This document shows, piece by piece, positions 44,398 to 53,069 of a DNA stretch of 64,000 nucleotides. The stretch's first letter is position 1; each line of letters starts with the position of its first letter. A model generated the notes under the pieces. The model searched no databases. It was given only the letters and a program-made list of their open reading frames with translations, and had not been told where the DNA came from. Location: NCBI RefSeq assembly GCF_014647035.1, contig NZ_BMOK01000003.1:186001-250000 (forward strand), written 5' to 3'. The DNA comes from Sporolactobacillus putidus (GTDB lineage Bacteria > Bacillota > Bacilli > Bacillales > Sporolactobacillaceae). The position numbers and the translations under genes are program-made.

Positions 44398-44684
44398 ATG
44401 ATAAAGACTCCTTTCCAAAAACTCGTGAAACTTTTCCAATATTTCTTGATAACAAATTGTAATATCTTTACCACAGTATACCAAAATGAACGCCGGTCGT
44501 GTGATGATTTGTGCACAAACAAACATGTATTCCCCATGATTGGCCGGATATTTTGACAAATTTATAATATCCGGACAGATCTTCACTAGTTTTGCCGGAG
44601 TTGTTCGAGTTCTGTCGGACAAGCAGGGTTTCCATAATCTCCTCTAGAAAATCTAAGCAATACAGCGGGAAAGAAGGTTAACCA
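44398..44684. other. Divergent recU / 44685 intergenic region
   Basis: 287 nt. Apart from the inverted repeat at 44544-44574, nothing coding or structured was found. Confidence 0.4.
44544..44574. promoter_or_regulatory. Inverted repeat in the recU upstream region
   Basis: CCGGATATT (44544-44552) and AATATCCGG (44566-44574), perfect 9-bp arms 13 nt apart, around a TTGACA. Candidate operator. Confidence 0.45.
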
Positions 44685-44975
44685 ATGAGCAGGTTTAGAG
44701 TGGTTGATACACGAAAAGGGTTGTCGGCACAGGTGTTTGATTATAAAATGGACTTCCTGTTAATGGAACTGGAGCAGTTGGACAATAAATTGGTTCGAAA
44801 AACCGAGGAAATGATCGGAGAACAGTTCAGCAATTGCCGCGGGAAACTGCTCCGGATCGGCAGTGAAATGGCGTGTATGAATCGTTCGGTTGAAAGTCTC
44901 GAAAAAAATTTGGATGCCTTCTTTAAAGCAACAGCCAAGACGGCGCTGCCGGAGTCGCAAATGGCAGCTCCTTAA
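44685..44975 (+). CDS. Small helical protein of unknown function
   Basis: 96 residues, no membrane segment. Long helices (DFLLMELEQLDNKLVRKTEE; NRSVESLEKNLDAFFKATAK) with coiled-coil tendency. Occupies the place of yppC/yppD in the B. subtilis recU-yppE interval but I do not recognise it as either. ATG behind AGAAGGTTAACC. Confidence 0.6.
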   Translation: MSRFRVVDTRKGLSAQVFDYKMDFLLMELEQLDNKLVRKTEEMIGEQFSNCRGKLLRIGSEMACMNRSVESLEKNLDAFFKATAKTALPESQMAAP

Positions 44976-45076
44976 AGAGAATAAACGGCAGCCAAGGTTA
45001 ATGATGCACGGGAAATGTTTTTCTTCAGAACCCATGGTACACTGATAGGGGCGGATTTTTTTAGAGGTGACGTAAA

Positions 45077-45469
45077 ATGAGAGAAGAAGAGAGCAGCCGG
45101 CTGAAGCAGCTGACCGCCGAATTGAAAGAAAAAAACCGGGAAGCGTATGAGCAATTTGTGAGTCGGACGAGCCGGCCGGGTTACAAAAACGATTTCTACG
45201 GCGAAGTGAAGCCGTTCGCCGACCGTGTACAGCTGCTGATCGATGCTTGGCGGCCTCTTGCTGAGGACTGGGTGAGCAGCAAAAAACCGAAATACGTCTT
45301 TCCAATACAAATAAAAGATACGTACGATAACCTGGCGATTGTCTGCGTTACTGCATTTCAGACAGATACACGCAGGCGCCGCTTTATTGAAACGATTAAA
45401 GCTGTTGATTACGTTTTGGAAAATATCCTCGGACAAATTGAGCAAGACAGGGATTTTTCCGGATTCTGA
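45077..45469 (+). CDS. yppE: YppE-like protein (DUF1798)
   Basis: 130 residues, helical bundle. EKNREAYEQFVSR, PFADRVQLLIDAWRPLAEDW and KPKYVFPIQIKDTYDNLAIV match the DUF1798 family. Function unknown. Location right of recU agrees with B. subtilis. Start ATG after TAGAGGTGACG. It is followed by a convergent minus-strand gene that begins one base after its stop. Confidence 0.85.
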   Translation: MREEESSRLKQLTAELKEKNREAYEQFVSRTSRPGYKNDFYGEVKPFADRVQLLIDAWRPLAEDWVSSKKPKYVFPIQIKDTYDNLAIVCVTAFQTDTRRRRFIETIKAVDYVLENILGQIEQDRDFSGF

Positions 45470-45673
45470 TCAGCCATTCATATGAATGAAAGACCCCAGC
45501 ACGAACAAGAAATAGGGAACACCAAAAAGGATCATGATCCAGTACATAATAGAAGCAATCGTTTCAAAAGATCTTTCTGCAGGCAGCCATTCCATCCTTC
45601 CGGCAAACTGTTTTAAGCGTCCGGACCATTCCCTCTGTTTTTCATGAATCGGTGTTGTGGTCATCTTCTCCAT
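45470..45673 (-). CDS. Small single-pass membrane protein
   Basis: 67 residues. Cytosolic N-terminal half (PIHEKQREWSGRLKQFAGRM), then a membrane helix (IASIMYWIMILFGVPYFLFV) and a short outer end (HMNG). Behind GAGGAGGGC with 5-6 nt spacing, so well supported as a gene. No family recognised. Confidence 0.65.
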   Translation of the reverse strand: MEKMTTTPIHEKQREWSGRLKQFAGRMEWLPAERSFETIASIMYWIMILFGVPYFLFVLGSFIHMNG

Positions 45674-45803
45674 AATTTGCCCTCCTCGCGGCTTTGTTTT
45701 CTATCAATTTATGGCTTGTCTCTCTTTTTTATTCCTTCCTAGTGAAGGACGGGGGAGACAATATAACGACCAAAAAGTAAAGTGCGGCCTGCGGCCATCG
45801 ACG

Positions 45804-46361
45804 CTAGCGACGGATAGTACTTTTCAGTTCCTCAAGCGATTGACCATCCAGTTCTTTAAACCCTTCATAAAGAGCGATGATTTTCCCGCCATAGACGGGG
45901 TAGACGGCGCTGAATCCGCCATTCAGTGTATAATAGCGCTTATCACCGTATTCTTTCAGAAAGAGGACGTAGTCCCCGTCTGCAAGAGGACCTGTATAGA
46001 GCGCATTCATTGGATCGTCGGGCCGTGGAAGCGGCTCGACACCCGTTGTCAGAAGATAGGCGGGAGAGGGAGCCGTTCCTCTGTACGTGTTCAGAATGTG
46101 AATCTCCTGTCTCGAATTGACCAGTCTCCGGTTTGGAGGCAGGGTTCTTCCCGTCTCCCATTTGTTGATCCTGACATCAAGGTGCGCATAAACAATAAGA
46201 TCCGAGGTTGCGACCAGTGATCGGAAGTCCGGATTCCGCTCCGTTACGATGATTTTCGTTGGAAAGGGTTGGGCCGTAACCTCGTTTGATATCGAGAGAC
46301 AGGAAACCAGGACTAATCCGGTCAGAATAGAGATTTGCAACAAGCGCGAAGAAACAGTCAT
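45804..46361 (-). CDS. Secreted protein of unknown function
   Basis: 185 residues. N-terminal signal peptide (LLQISILTGLVLVSCLSISN, cleavage likely before QPFPTK), then a beta-rich extracellular domain with YAHLDVRINKWETG, HILNTYRG and DGDYVLFLKEYGDKRYYTLN. The central G-D-Y-V-L-F-L pattern resembles small secreted proteins of Bacillales whose roles are not defined. Lone gene. Confidence 0.65.
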   Translation of the reverse strand: MTVSSRLLQISILTGLVLVSCLSISNEVTAQPFPTKIIVTERNPDFRSLVATSDLIVYAHLDVRINKWETGRTLPPNRRLVNSRQEIHILNTYRGTAPSPAYLLTTGVEPLPRPDDPMNALYTGPLADGDYVLFLKEYGDKRYYTLNGGFSAVYPVYGGKIIALYEGFKELDGQSLEELKSTIRR

Positions 46362-46447
46362 TGGTGATTCTCCGTTTCCATGAAGTGGCTTTCTATTAGA
46401 ATTGGCGGGAGTCGCAAATATTATCCGTCATTCAGGACGCAAAATAA

Positions 46448-46468
46448 CCCCGCGGCTTTCGCCCGGGG
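46448..46468 (-). terminator. Hairpin downstream of kdsD
   Basis: On the minus strand CCCCG-GC gaaa GC-CGGGG, a stem with GAAA tetraloop followed by TTATTTTG. Likely end of the kdsA-kdsD transcript. Confidence 0.5.
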
Positions 46469-46602
46469 CAATCTGAATACCGGAATGCATGCAGCGGCAC
46501 TGACTTTTAATCCATAGCCTTAAGACGGCTGTGTCGATTGTCTCGCGGACCGAACCTCTCTTCGATTCATTCTGCGAAATGATCGACTAAGATGCTTGAC
46601 GA

Positions 46603-47634
46603 TTAAAGGCCGATCCGTGTCAGATCCTGAATTCGGATGATGGCGATCGGCTCGCTCTCTCCGGAGCTCACGACAGGAAGGACGTTGATATCCTTTTCTT
46701 CCATTAAATGCAGGGCTTCAGCGGCCAACTGGTCTGTCGTCACATAATACGGATCGGTTGTGTAAATCTCACTGATGGTCTGATCCCATGAAATGTTGCC
46801 GTTCGACAAGGCTTTCCGAATGTCGCCATCGGTCAGGATGCCGATCAGCCGATTTTCTTCATCAACAATGGAGACCGCGCCGATCCCGCTGTCGGTCATT
46901 CGGAACAGCACTTCCTTTACCTTGGCGTTTTGATGAGCGACCGGATGTGTTCTGCTGATGGTGCGAATGACGCCCTTGACCGTCAACAGCAGCTTTTGGC
47001 CAAGAGAGCCTCCAGGATGGAAAACGGCAAAATCTTCAGGCTTGAAATCGCGGACGTCCAGCAAAGCGACAGCTAGGGCATCACCCAGTATGAGCGTCGC
47101 CGTTGTTGTCGATGTCGGTGCGAGACCGAGCGGACATGCTTCTTCAATAGCTCCGGTATCAATGGACACATTGGAAAGCCTGGCAAGAGTGGAGCGGGCA
47201 TTCCCTGTAATAGAGATGAGTTTTGCACCGATGCGCCGGACCGATGGAAGAATCCGCAGCACTTCCTGCGTCTCACCGCTGTTGGAAATCGCAAAAACGA
47301 TATCGTTTCTCGTAATCCTGCCCAGATCTCCGTGCAGTCCTTCCGCGGGATGAAGAAAGAACGAAGGTGTGCCCGTGCTGGCAAGCGTCGAAGATATTTT
47401 CCTCCCGATGATTCCGGACTTGCCCATCCCGGTAATCACAACGCGGCCTCTGCAATTCAGGATCAGACTGATCACTTCCTGAATCGTCTTCGGGTCAATC
47501 CTTTTTTTCAGTTTCAGCACTTCGCGGATTTCCGTATCAAATGTCCTCTTGAACGAATCCATGTACGCTTCGGTATTTTTCAGACGCGTTTCAATGACAT
47601 AGTTGATTCTGCCTCTCTCAGTGTTCGGGTTCAT
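46603..47634 (-). CDS. kdsD: Arabinose-5-phosphate isomerase (KdsD/KpsF/GutQ type)
   Basis: 343 residues. SIS domain (VITGMGKSGIIGRKISSTLA, LHGDLGRITRNDIVFAISNS, GLAPTSTTTATLILGDALA, HPGGSLGQKLL) and two C-terminal CBS domains (MTDSGIGAVSIVDEENRLIG; MEEKDINVLPVV). Converts ribulose 5-phosphate to arabinose 5-phosphate, the first Kdo step. Start ATG 47634 after GGGGAGG. Separated from kdsA by 19 nt on the same strand. Confidence 0.92.
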   Translation of the reverse strand: MNPNTERGRINYVIETRLKNTEAYMDSFKRTFDTEIREVLKLKKRIDPKTIQEVISLILNCRGRVVITGMGKSGIIGRKISSTLASTGTPSFFLHPAEGLHGDLGRITRNDIVFAISNSGETQEVLRILPSVRRIGAKLISITGNARSTLARLSNVSIDTGAIEEACPLGLAPTSTTTATLILGDALAVALLDVRDFKPEDFAVFHPGGSLGQKLLLTVKGVIRTISRTHPVAHQNAKVKEVLFRMTDSGIGAVSIVDEENRLIGILTDGDIRKALSNGNISWDQTISEIYTTDPYYVTTDQLAAEALHLMEEKDINVLPVVSSGESEPIAIIRIQDLTRIGL

Positions 47635-47653
47635 AGACAAACCTCCCCTTGTA

Positions 47654-48496
47654 TTAAACGTGTTCCACTGCGTTAAGGTTGCGGACGATGGCATCGATTT
47701 CCCGGAGCGGTTTCAACGTTTCTTCCAGATTTTCAAGTTTCACCATGTTCGGTCCGTCAGACCATGCCTGATCCGGATCCGGATGCACTTCCATAAAAAC
47801 GGCATCCACTCCAGCCGCCACGGCGGCACGTGATAGATAGGGGACAAATTCGCGTTTTCCACCCGTCGATGTGCCGTTTCCGCCGGGAATCTGAACACTA
47901 TGCGTGGCGTCAAAGATCACCGGGTAACCATACGAACGCATCGTCGGAAGCGAGCGCATATCGACGACGAGATTATTGTAACCGAACGATGCACCGCGCT
48001 CGGTCAGCATGATGTTCGTATTACCGGCTTCCTCAAGTTTTGTAATGACATTTTTCATGTCCCATGGCGCGAGGAACTGGCCTTTTTTTACATTGATGAT
48101 TTTCCCGGTTTGCGCTGCAGCGACCAGTAAATCGGTCTGGCGACAGAGAAACGCGGGAATTTGTAATATATCGAGCACGTCACCTGCGGGAGACGCCTGA
48201 TTGGCTTCATGAATATCCGATGTAAGAGGAACTCCGATTTTTTCTTTGACTTTGCTCAGAATTTCGAGTCCCTTTTCCAGACCCGGACCGCGCCTGGAAT
48301 AGATCGACGAACGGTTGGCTTTGTCATATGAGGCTTTAAATACGAAGGGGATACCGAGATGATCGGTAACTTTTTTGATTGCGTCCGCTGTTTTCAGGAC
48401 GAGATCTTCGCTTTCGATCACGCAGGGACCGGCAATCAGAACGAAAGGCTCATTTTCTCCGAAACGGATCGTTTCATTTAATCGAATCGTTTTCAC
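47654..48496 (-). CDS. kdsA: 3-deoxy-D-manno-octulosonate 8-phosphate synthase
   Basis: 280 residues, typical length. Condenses arabinose 5-phosphate with phosphoenolpyruvate. [15 protein letters not shown] carries Cys25, the metal ligand of the metal-dependent class (enterobacterial enzymes have Asn). Also [42 protein letters not shown] and [15 protein letters not shown] start with GAGGTG upstream. Forms an operon with kdsD; kdsB, kdsC and waaA are not in the window. Confidence 0.93.
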   Translation of the reverse strand: MKTIRLNETIRFGENEPFVLIAGPCVIESEDLVLKTADAIKKVTDHLGIPFVFKASYDKANRSSIYSRRGPGLEKGLEILSKVKEKIGVPLTSDIHEANQASPAGDVLDILQIPAFLCRQTDLLVAAAQTGKIINVKKGQFLAPWDMKNVITKLEEAGNTNIMLTERGASFGYNNLVVDMRSLPTMRSYGYPVIFDATHSVQIPGGNGTSTGGKREFVPYLSRAAVAAGVDAVFMEVHPDPDQAWSDGPNMVKLENLEETLKPLREIDAIVRNLNAVEHV

Positions 48497-48721
48497 TCAC
48501 ATCACCTCAAATTTTATTTTCTGGTTTTTCGACTTAAACGAAGGACGGTTCGCGGCATTCGAAAAATTTTTTCCCTCCTTTCACTGCTTTATGTCAATGA
48601 CGGTATGGTTTTCTATTCCCGATTTGTATGGCCGCTAAACCTGTTTTTCTAAAATAGTGAAAAATATTTTCATTCCCGCTCATGAAACAACACTTTATGA
48701 CGATTAATTGAACGTTCTATC

Positions 48722-48750
48722 TTGACCATTATTTGGAGGCGTAGTATGGT
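48722..48750 (+). promoter_or_regulatory. Promoter of ykoEDC
   Basis: TTGACC at 48722-48727, 17-nt spacer, TATGGT at 48745-48750; the riboswitch begins about 20 nt downstream. Confidence 0.6.
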
Positions 48751-48771
48751 TAAAGTGTTAAATGAATAGCG

Positions 48772-48860
48772 TTTGTCCACTAGGGGAGCATTTCGCTGAG
48801 AAGGGCATGGCCCTGACCCTTGGACCTGATCTGGATAATACCAGCGTAGGAAAGTGGTTT
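48772..48860 (+). ncRNA. TPP riboswitch (THI element) upstream of ykoE
   Basis: Conserved CTGAGA-type J (CTGAGAAGGG) and the 3' core ACCTGATCTGGATAATACC followed by AGCGTAGGAAAGTGG; closing stem CCACT/AGTGG. Turns the ykoEDC operon off when thiamine pyrophosphate is plentiful. Confidence 0.95.
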
Positions 48861-48880
48861 TGAAGTTCTTCAGGCAGCTG

Positions 48881-48914
48881 CCGCTTTCTTTTGTATACGA
48901 GAAAGCGGTTTTTT
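48881..48914 (+). terminator. Riboswitch-controlled terminator
   Basis: CCGCTTTCT / AGAAAGCGG perfect stem, 10-nt loop, T6, just past the TPP aptamer: expression platform for transcription attenuation. Confidence 0.88.
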
Positions 48915-48990
48915 GTGCTTTTGAATTCTTCCGGCCCGAGGATACGCTCTTTTAGAAAATAGGGGATGAACGCAGACAGGGGAGAGTTAC

Positions 48991-49584
48991 ATGAAAAAAA
49001 GTAAGAATAGCAAACTGAATTTGACGGATATTCTGGTCACGATTGTAGTTGCCTTGGTATTCGGACTGGTTTTCCGGGTCTTGGAGCCTGTGTATAATGT
49101 ATTGCAGCCGCTCGGTCTGCATCTCGACGCACTCCTTTACGGCATCTGGTTTATCGCCGGTCCTTTTGCAGCCCTGCTGATACGGAAACCAGGTGTGGCA
49201 CTGCTTGCCGAAGTTGCCGCCTCAATGGCCGAAGTGCTTTTCGGAGGAAGCGGCGGAATCATTAATTTTTATTATGGAATCGTTCAGGGACTGTTCTCTG
49301 AAGCCATTTTTGCCGCCTGGCGCTACCAGAAATTCACAATCACTGTTTCGGTGCTTTCCGGCGTCGCGGCAGCACTCGGTTCATTTATTATCGATCTGTT
49401 CTATGGCTATCTGGCGGATCTTGCCGGATGGAACCTGACTTTGAGCATCATTTTCCGTCTCATTGGGGGCGCCTTGCTGGGCGGAGCATTTTCCGATGTG
49501 CTCGTTAAGGCCCTGGAGAAGATGGGTGTGACCAATCTCGTTCGTCCGGTAACGAAGGATGACTATGATGTCCTTAAAAAGTAA
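48991..49584 (+). CDS. ykoE: YkoE-type ECF S component for thiamine precursor
   Basis: 197 residues, six membrane helices. Typical beginning NLTDILVTIVVALVFGLVF and HLDALLYGIWFIAGPFAALL motif; YkoE family binds thiamine or hydroxymethylpyrimidine. First gene after the TPP riboswitch. CAGGGGAGAG 4-9 nt before the ATG. ykoF, which precedes it in B. subtilis, is absent. Confidence 0.92.
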   Translation: MKKSKNSKLNLTDILVTIVVALVFGLVFRVLEPVYNVLQPLGLHLDALLYGIWFIAGPFAALLIRKPGVALLAEVAASMAEVLFGGSGGIINFYYGIVQGLFSEAIFAAWRYQKFTITVSVLSGVAAALGSFIIDLFYGYLADLAGWNLTLSIIFRLIGGALLGGAFSDVLVKALEKMGVTNLVRPVTKDDYDVLKK

Positions 49585-51076
49585 TCCGGATCGGTGGGGG
49601 GTCACGAACCTGCGTCTGGCTTTCCCCAAAAAACAAAACATGTTTTTCAAGGATTTGACGTTTCACTATCAAAAAGGAGAAAAAATTTTACTGCTTGGTC
49701 CGTCCGGAAGCGGGAAATCAACGCTTCTTCAGGTATTGTCGGGACTCGTTCCGAAAAGTATTGAGCTGCCGATGAAAACTGACAAGCTGTCCGTTCCGGA
49801 AAGCTGGGGGTTTATTTTTCAGGATCCGGATACGCAGTTCTGTATGCCCTATGCCGATGAGGAAATCGCATTCGTTCTTGAGAACAGGCGTATTCCAAGA
49901 GAAGACATGGCCCGACTGATTCGTCATTATCTGCAAATGGCCGGTCTCTCGTTCGCAAATCCCCATCAGCTGATCAGCTCGCTCTCTGGAGGGATGAAAC
50001 AGCGGCTTGCGACAGCCAGTATACTGGCCCTAGAGCCTGATATCCTTTTTCTTGACGAACCGACGGCATTGCTGGATCCAGCGGGAACTGAGCAGCTTTG
50101 GCAGACGGTGCAGCGCATCGGCAAGGACCGTACGGTTCTGATTGTTGAACACAAGATCGATCAGGTGCTTGACTTTGTTGAACGGATCGTGCTTTTTGAT
50201 GACAGCGGACGGATCATTGCGGACGGGCCAAAATCCGACGTGCTTCATCATCACAAAAAGGAACTGGATGATTATGGCATTTGGTATCCGGGGGTCTGGC
50301 ACGCTTTCGAAAAAAAAAATCCCGGCAATCATTCGAAAAATTCCATGGCCGCAAAACCGCTGCTTGAATTGGACGATTTTCATGTCTTCCGCGACAGGCA
50401 AGTTAAATTTTCACTTTCCCACCTGATCATTCACGAGGGCGAGTGGGTCGCGATTATCGGAGAAAACGGCGCAGGAAAAAGTACAATGGTCGAAGGCATC
50501 ATGGGACTGGTCCGCCATCGCGGAAAAGTACACTGGCATCTCAAAAATCCTGCCGATGAGGTCGCTTTTGTGTTCCAAAATCCGGAATATCAATTTGTGA
50601 CCGACCGGGTGGATGATGAACTGGGGTTCAATCTCGTTCTGAAAAAAAGAAACAGGGACGAAATCAACGAACGCGTGGATCAGACGCTTACCCAGTTTTC
50701 GCTTTCGAACCAGCGGCTGCAGCACCCTTTTCAGCTCTCCGTCGGTCAGAAAAGGAGACTGAGTGTCGCCTCCTCTTTGATTGATAATCCAAAAGCAGTT
50801 ATTCTGGACGAACCGACCTTCGGGCAGGATGCTCGCAACACATTTGCCTTGTTGGATTTATTCCAGAAGCTGAGACAGAAGGGGACCACCGTACTGATGA
50901 TTACCCATGAAATGGAAGTTGTCCGCCATTTTGCGACGCGTGTTCTGCGAATCGAAAAAGGGCGGCTTGTCGAGGACTTCCTGCAGGTGCCGGACAATGA
51001 CGGAAAGGGGGGAGTGAATGGTCACGCTTTGGACGAACACGGACAGGCTGTTTTTCAAAATCAATCCTTCCTTTAA
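49565..51076 (+). CDS. ykoD: YkoD-type double ABC ATPase of the thiamine-precursor ECF transporter
   Basis: 503 residues, two fused ATPase halves. Walker A LLGPSGSGKSTLL and GENGAGKSTMV; signatures SLSGGMKQRLA and LSVGQKRRLS; Walker B DILFLDEPTA and KAVILDEPTF. The second signature starts SVGQ rather than SGGQ. Overlaps ykoE by 20 nt. ATG 49565 is chosen since AAGGA is 5 nt away. Confidence 0.92.
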   Translation: MMSLKSNPDRWGVTNLRLAFPKKQNMFFKDLTFHYQKGEKILLLGPSGSGKSTLLQVLSGLVPKSIELPMKTDKLSVPESWGFIFQDPDTQFCMPYADEEIAFVLENRRIPREDMARLIRHYLQMAGLSFANPHQLISSLSGGMKQRLATASILALEPDILFLDEPTALLDPAGTEQLWQTVQRIGKDRTVLIVEHKIDQVLDFVERIVLFDDSGRIIADGPKSDVLHHHKKELDDYGIWYPGVWHAFEKKNPGNHSKNSMAAKPLLELDDFHVFRDRQVKFSLSHLIIHEGEWVAIIGENGAGKSTMVEGIMGLVRHRGKVHWHLKNPADEVAFVFQNPEYQFVTDRVDDELGFNLVLKKRNRDEINERVDQTLTQFSLSNQRLQHPFQLSVGQKRRLSVASSLIDNPKAVILDEPTFGQDARNTFALLDLFQKLRQKGTTVLMITHEMEVVRHFATRVLRIEKGRLVEDFLQVPDNDGKGGVNGHALDEHGQAVFQNQSFL

Positions 51077-51818
51077 ATTCTTAATCAGTGTTTCTCTTTT
51101 CGTTGTTTACCTGGTTGTGCATAACTTAAACAGCATGATTTGGGCCACTGTTCTTTTCATCGTCCTCTTTTTACTCGTGAATGGTTTCTCGGGACGGTTT
51201 TCCTTCTGGATTGTGCTGCTCACCCTGATCGTATCGATGTTCAGCGCGGGAGCGATGATCCTGTTCGGGCAGGGCACGCATGTCCTGTTCCACTGGTATT
51301 TGATTGAGATTACTGAGGAAGGTCTTGCCCGGGGCATTCTGATTGGTCTGAGAACATTTATCTTCAGCATCATCGGAATGATCATGGCTTCAACAACTCT
51401 GCCTGTTCCGTTTTTCTATTCACTCATGCAGCAGCTCAAGGTTCCGGTCAGATATGCTTACGGCTGTCTGGCGGCGTTCCGGATGCTTCCGATGATGTCG
51501 GAAGAGTTCGTACATGTCAGGCAGGCGATGGTCGTCCGCGGCATGACCCGGAAAAAGGGTGTACGCGCCCTGTACGATCGGACAAAACGTTATGCCTTGA
51601 CGATGCTTGCTCAGTCGATCCGCCGCGCTCAGCGGACGGCTGTTGCCATGGAGGCCAAACGCTTCTCCATGACCGAAACTCGGACCTACTATTACGAGAT
51701 CGGCTGGAGCCGTTATGATCTGTATTTCCTGGCTCTGATCCTGTGCACGGTCGCCTTTGGCTTTCTTCTTTCCAACTGGATGCCGCTGACCCCGTTTACA
51801 AATGTAATCGACAATTAA
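51018..51818 (+). CDS. ykoC: YkoC-type ECF T component
   Basis: 266 residues, membrane-spanning EcfT family. ATPase-coupling motif in the cytosolic helix region reads AMVVRGMTRKKG and SIRRAQRTAVAMEAKRF (the two A-R-G/A-x-R-type motifs). Overlaps ykoD by 59 nt. AAGGGGGGAGTGA ahead of the ATG. Completes the ykoEDC transporter. Confidence 0.9.
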   Translation: MVTLWTNTDRLFFKINPSFKFLISVSLFVVYLVVHNLNSMIWATVLFIVLFLLVNGFSGRFSFWIVLLTLIVSMFSAGAMILFGQGTHVLFHWYLIEITEEGLARGILIGLRTFIFSIIGMIMASTTLPVPFFYSLMQQLKVPVRYAYGCLAAFRMLPMMSEEFVHVRQAMVVRGMTRKKGVRALYDRTKRYALTMLAQSIRRAQRTAVAMEAKRFSMTETRTYYYEIGWSRYDLYFLALILCTVAFGFLLSNWMPLTPFTNVIDN

Positions 51819-51872
51819 CGGAAAATGCCTTGCTTCTAAGTGCAGGTGCAGGATGAATAACCTGAGTTCCCG

Positions 51873-51912
51873 AGGGTGTCTCAAAAGTCAATTTGACGTG
51901 AGACACCCTTTT
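51873..51912. terminator. Terminator after ykoC
   Basis: AGGGTGTCTCA / TGAGACACCCT perfect 11-bp stem followed by TTT. The GTGTCTCA...TGAGACAC pattern is common in Bacillales terminators. Confidence 0.8.
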
Positions 51913-51939
51913 AATAAACTAATAAAGCATCTGAAGCGT

Positions 51940-52075
51940 AAGTTATGAATGAAGCGCGCAGGTGCGCGGGCTCCTGCAGGAACAGCCAGAGGAGACCCCG
52001 CAGCGCATGTGTGTCAAGCGAGAAGGCTCCCGGATCGCCCGCGGAAAGCGAGCAACCGGATCGCATCGAAAGTTA
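51940..52075. repeat. Bacillus-type dispersed intergenic repeat
   Basis: GC-rich core with GGCTCCTGCAGGAACAGCCA, AGAGGAGACCCCGCAGCGC, GGCTCCCGGATCGCCCGCGG and AAAGCGAGCAACCGGATCGC. The blocks GAGGAGACCCCGCAG and CGCCCGCGGAAAGCGAGC are those of a repeat seen in many Bacillaceae genomes. Only one copy lies in this window. Confidence 0.65.
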
Positions 52076-52200
52076 CTTGCGGATAATCTTTACGGACAGC
52101 CTCTATTTTACAAATATGAAAGCATAAACAGATTAGCGGAATTTAGTATAAGTCTCAGCCTGCTTCTGAAACTTGGCTTCGTCAAGTTTTTCCTTAAAAA

Positions 52201-52229
52201 TTGACAGGTGATGAAACATTAATTATTAT
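52201..52229 (+). promoter_or_regulatory. Promoter of the SDR-arsR operon
   Basis: TTGACA at 52201-52206, 17-nt spacer, TATTAT at 52224-52229. Confidence 0.8.
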
Positions 52230-52230
52230 A

Positions 52231-52248
52231 TGTTTAAACATTTAAACA
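52231..52248 (+). promoter_or_regulatory. Operator, probable ArsR-family target
   Basis: TGTTTAAA CA TTTAAACA: 8-bp perfect inverted repeat with a 2-bp centre, directly after the -10 box. It is the size and symmetry of ArsR-family operators, and an ArsR gene is the second gene of the unit. Confidence 0.7.
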
Positions 52249-52264
52249 AAGAGTGGGGATACAT

Positions 52265-53026
52265 ATGACAAAAACAGCATTGATCACCGGGGCTACAAGC
52301 GGTTTGGGCTATGAATTTGTCAAACTGTTTGCAGCGGATGGCTACAACCTCGTACTCGTTGCAAGAAATGCGAAGAAGCTTGACGAAATAAAAGAAACAT
52401 TTACAAGTACAGACGTTCACTATATTGCAAAGGATCTTAGTGTTCCGGGTGCGGCGAAAGACATTTTTGAAGAAATCGGCAGAGAGGGTCTTCATATCGA
52501 TGTTCTCGTCAATAATGCGGGATTCGGTTTGCTGGGCGCTTTCGACAAATTGGACATTCAGCAGCAATTGCAGATGATTCAATTGAACGTCGCCGCACTG
52601 ACGGAACTGACCTATTACGTTCTGCCCGGAATGAGGCAAAAGGGCGGCCGGATTCTGAATGTGGCCAGCACAGCCGCTTTTCAGCCCGGTCCGTGTATGG
52701 CCGTTTATTTTGCCACCAAGGCCTATGTTCTTTCCCTTTCAGAAGCGCTCGCAGAAGAACTGGGGGGGACTGAAGTGACCGTTACAGCGCTTTGCCCGGG
52801 ACCGACACAAACCCGTTTCGGAGCGGTTGCTAAAGCGGAAGGCACAAGAATGTTCAGCCGGACTATGGACCCCGGGGTTGTTGCCGGAATGGGATATAGG
52901 GCATTGATGAACGGGAAGCGCATCGTCGTCGCCGGAGGAATGAACCGTTTTGGTACGATCGCAGCCAAACTTTTACCAAGCAGCTGGGCGGCAAAAGCGG
53001 CAAAATATGTAACAGAAGAAAAGTGA
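52265..53026 (+). CDS. Short-chain dehydrogenase/reductase
   Basis: 253 residues. NAD(P)-binding TGATSGLGYEFVKLF, NNAGFG, catalytic Ser/Tyr/Lys (NVASTAAF; AVYFATKAY). Classical SDR of the DltE/YqjQ type. Substrate unknown. ATG after GAGTGGGGATAC. Co-transcribed with, and probably repressed by, the ArsR protein encoded next. Confidence 0.9.
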   Translation: MTKTALITGATSGLGYEFVKLFAADGYNLVLVARNAKKLDEIKETFTSTDVHYIAKDLSVPGAAKDIFEEIGREGLHIDVLVNNAGFGLLGAFDKLDIQQQLQMIQLNVAALTELTYYVLPGMRQKGGRILNVASTAAFQPGPCMAVYFATKAYVLSLSEALAEELGGTEVTVTALCPGPTQTRFGAVAKAEGTRMFSRTMDPGVVAGMGYRALMNGKRIVVAGGMNRFGTIAAKLLPSSWAAKAAKYVTEEK

Positions 53027-53069
53027 TCGTTCCCAATTCCTTTTTCAGAAGAGGGGGATTAAGAAAGAC

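Noticed and set aside
44398-44622. Longer recU reading frame from 44622
   Set aside because: The added residues do not look like RecU, and TTG 44397 has a good ribosome site where the family begins.
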